Assembly (NCBI GenBank): GCA_009781325.1
Contig: WQYJ01000128.1
Coordinates: 1 to 6,214 of the forward strand
DNA: 6,214 bases
Direction: 5' to 3'
DNA from: Propionibacteriaceae bacterium
GTDB lineage: Bacteria; Actinomycetota; Actinomycetes; Propionibacteriales; Propionibacteriaceae
The notes below the pieces were generated by a model. The model ran no database searches and was not told the DNA's origin. It saw only the letters and a list, made by a program, of their open reading frames with translations. Made by a program: the position numbers and the translations under genes. Shown one piece after another: positions 4,840-6,214 of this stretch. The number at the start of each line of letters is the position of its first letter. Positions within the stretch are counted from its first letter, which is position 1.

Positions 4840-6072
4840 TTGAGCATTATCGATCAACTAGATGATCCTGGGCGCTGGCGCGAGTTCCAGGCAGCCAAGC
4901 TCGAAAAATCCCACCTTACGACCAGAGAAAAAGCTGAACTTGAGTCGTTCATTGAGACGGCTTCGTATGCAGATGTTGTTGCGCAGATTCGTACTGGACA
5001 AGGATTCGAGGTTCCTACACGCAAACTCGTGAACAAGCTCGGCAGTCGCAAGAAGAGGGTGGTTTACAGCTTCGACTCGGGCGAAACCTGGGTATTGAAG
5101 CTAATCTCCTACCTTCTCTATGCCTGGGATGACCGCCAGCCGCAGGGCTGCTATTCCTTTAGGCGCGGGTTTGGTGCTCACCGGGCGATGAGGATGCTGA
5201 CTGGTTATCCCGGCATGGATCAGATGTGGTGCTACAAGGTTGATGTGCGTGACTACTTCAACAGTATCGATATCCCTACGCTGCTTCCTATTCTGGGTGA
5301 TGTTATCGATGAGGATCCGCCCCTGTTGGAGTTCTTGTCACGCCTACTGACCTCAGATCTAGCTCAAACAGAGTCGGGGAGAGTCTGCGGTCCGCGAGGA
5401 GTTATGGCAGGAATACCTATCGCTCCTTTCCTAGCTAATCTCTATCTGGGTGGCGTTGACCGTCACTTCACTGCCCAGGCGAGGCCGTATGCTCGCTATT
5501 CTGATGACATCATCGTCTTTGCCTCCACACAGACCGAGATCGAGCAATGCAAGAGTGAACTGGGGGAGTTGTTGACGGGATTGTATCTAGAAGTGAACTC
5601 TGACAAGGAGTTTCTCTATGCTCCGGGTGAAGCGTGGGAGTTCTTGGGGTTCTCCTACTGTCAGGGTCAGATCGATTTGTCTCAGGCTACCAAGATGAAA
5701 CTGAAGTCTAAGGTTCGGCGCAAGTCGCGTGCGCTGCGCCGATGGATGCTCCGTAAGGATGCTGCTCCGGCGCGTGCGATGAAGGCGATGATTCGCTCCT
5801 TCAATCGGAAGTTCTTTGAGACCGGGCGTACGAGCTCGGATCTGACTTGGTCGCGGTGGTTCTTTCCCCTGTTGAGCGTTGACTCGGGGTTGGCGCAAAT
5901 GGATGCTTATCTTCAGCAGGAAATCCGGTATATCCCTACGGGGAGGCATTCGAGATCGAACTATCGGGTTAAGTATTCTGATCTCAAGGCGCTCGGGTAT
6001 CGAAGTCTTGTCCACGAGTTCTGGCGATTCCACGAGGCGAAGAAGACTCAGGAAGGTGAAACATGGAGCTAG
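4840..6072 (+). CDS. Stand-alone reverse transcriptase, candidate defence-associated (UG/DRT-like)
   Basis: RNA-directed DNA polymerase of 410 residues from TTG 4840. Residue numbers follow that start. An N-terminal helical part (1-65) begins LDDPGRWREFQAAKLEKS. The fingers and palm blocks are KLGSRKKRVVYSF (66-78), QGCYSFRRG (102-110), YKVDVRDYFNSIDIPTLLPIL (from 132, catalytic D135), GVMAGIPIAPFLANLYL (187-203), ARYSDDIIVFA (218-228, catalytic D222 and D223) and EFLGFSY (267-273). A basic thumb-like region (about 284-325) and a conserved-looking end (about 335-395: LTWSRWFFPLL, YLQQEIRYIPTG, DLKALGYRSLV) complete it. All three catalytic aspartates are present. There is no HNH endonuclease, no Cas1 fusion and no retron-type VTG motif. 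The fold is closest to group-II-intron-like RTs, but no intron RNA is seen. A structured leader precedes it and repeats follow. Function in phage defence is inference; a DRT2-like class is my best guess, unverified. Confidence 0.9.
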   Translation: MSIIDQLDDPGRWREFQAAKLEKSHLTTREKAELESFIETASYADVVAQIRTGQGFEVPTRKLVNKLGSRKKRVVYSFDSGETWVLKLISYLLYAWDDRQPQGCYSFRRGFGAHRAMRMLTGYPGMDQMWCYKVDVRDYFNSIDIPTLLPILGDVIDEDPPLLEFLSRLLTSDLAQTESGRVCGPRGVMAGIPIAPFLANLYLGGVDRHFTAQARPYARYSDDIIVFASTQTEIEQCKSELGELLTGLYLEVNSDKEFLYAPGEAWEFLGFSYCQGQIDLSQATKMKLKSKVRRKSRALRRWMLRKDAAPARAMKAMIRSFNRKFFETGRTSSDLTWSRWFFPLLSVDSGLAQMDAYLQQEIRYIPTGRHSRSNYRVKYSDLKALGYRSLVHEFWRFHEAKKTQEGETWS

Positions 6073-6083
6073 TTCATGTGATT

Positions 6084-6125
6084 GCCTTCAGGCAGGACCC
6101 CCGGCGGCCGTCGTATGGACTTGGG
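6084..6125 (+). repeat. Dispersed palindromic repeat unit 1, plus orientation (right cluster)
   Basis: Begins 11 nt after the RT stop with TGCC-TTCA-GGCA (a small hairpin), then GCAGGACCCCCGGCGG and CCGTCGTATGGACTTGGGT. The 28 bases at 6088-6115 recur exactly at 6173-6200. Its tail TATGGACTTGGG is identical to that of the minus-strand unit at 249-300. Its GTCATCC-type head is replaced by GTGATTGCC, so it is slightly diverged or 5'-shortened. Confidence 0.75.
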
Positions 6126-6129
6126 TAAA

Positions 6130-6170
6130 GGCCTACACCCAGTCCCGACGCCGACCCCCGGTCATCCTGC
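6130..6170 (-). repeat. Diverged repeat unit 2, minus orientation (right cluster)
   Basis: On the minus strand this reads GCAGGATGACCGGGGGTCGG, then CGTCGGGACTGGGTGTAGG. It parallels the left-cluster + unit, which has GCAGGATCTCCGGCGGTCGA and then CGTAGGGACTGG. It lies between two + units and shares the GGTCATCCTGC head with unit 3. Divergence is larger here, so the call is less certain than for the other units. Confidence 0.5.
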
Positions 6171-6214
6171 CGTCAGGCAGGACCCCCGGCGGCCGTCGTA
6201 GGGTCTTGGGTTGC
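6161..6214 (+). repeat. Dispersed palindromic repeat unit 3, plus orientation, runs to window end
   Basis: Has the complete head GTCATCCTGCC, a 6-bp hairpin CCTGCC-GTCA-GGCAGG (6166-6181), the middle GACCCCCGGCGGCCGTCGTA and the tail GGGTCTTGGGTT. It holds the second copy (6173-6200) of the exact 28-bp direct repeat, 85 bp after the first. More units may follow beyond the window. Confidence 0.75.

Noticed and set aside
5587..6033. 148-codon open frame on the minus strand
   Set aside because: It is antisense to the RT C-terminal half; low-complexity Arg/Pro-rich product and no ribosome binding site that I could support.
4840..6072. RT as a group II intron maturase
   Set aside because: No HNH endonuclease and no recognisable domain V/VI or intron boundary around the gene, although the RT fold is intron-like.
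4609..6072. Retron or diversity-generating retroelement
   Set aside because: No retron VTG motif, no flanking a1/a2 inverted repeat pair recognised around the leader, and no template/variable repeat pair or avd gene.
6084..6214. CRISPR array
   Set aside because: Only two exact copies, with an inverted related unit between them instead of a unique spacer, and no cas genes.

Overview
The window is chromosomal DNA that looks actinobacterial (phylum Actinomycetota). The evidence is the content and order of the conserved genes (end of folC, then rplU, rpmA, obgE, a WCxxC glutaredoxin, nadD and rsfS), the actinobacterial style of the L27, Obg and FolC sequences, a moderately high G+C content, and GTG and TTG starts. 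I cannot name a genus.

Layout, all genes on the + strand. Bases 1-230 are the 3' end of folC. Bases 231-395 are non-coding and hold two oppositely oriented copies of a palindromic repeat that together fold into a large branched structure. A clear sigma-70-type promoter (TTGAAA, 17-nt spacer, TAAGAT; 396-424) follows and drives a tightly packed housekeeping operon. That operon contains rplU (start GTG at 500), rpmA, obgE, a mycoredoxin-like glutaredoxin, nadD, rsfS and a 66-residue acidic protein, with gaps of 19 nt or less and three overlaps. It combines ribosome assembly and silencing (L21, L27, ObgE, RsfS) with NAD synthesis (NadD) and thiol redox chemistry.

From about 4078 the content becomes accessory. 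A 153-residue protein of unknown function has its own Shine-Dalgarno and perhaps its own weak promoter. A 231-nt non-coding stretch (4609-4839) is rich in hairpins and ends in a strong 16-bp stem-loop. Directly after it lies a stand-alone reverse transcriptase of about 410 residues (TTG at 4840 to 6072) with a YSDD active site and no maturase or endonuclease domain. A structured leader RNA followed by a single RT is the layout seen in several defence-associated RT systems (the 'unknown group' or DRT RTs, such as DRT2 and DRT9), so this is the main candidate for an interesting or undescribed system here. The assignment is inference, because no homology search was possible.

Bases 6073-6214 contain the same repeat family as 249-386, now as at least three units in + / - / + orientation, including an exact 28-bp direct repeat. 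The family therefore occurs at both ends of the window and is probably a dispersed BIME- or REP-like element of this genome. The order of action I infer: the housekeeping operon is transcribed from 396, and the RT module is transcribed separately from within or before 4609-4839.
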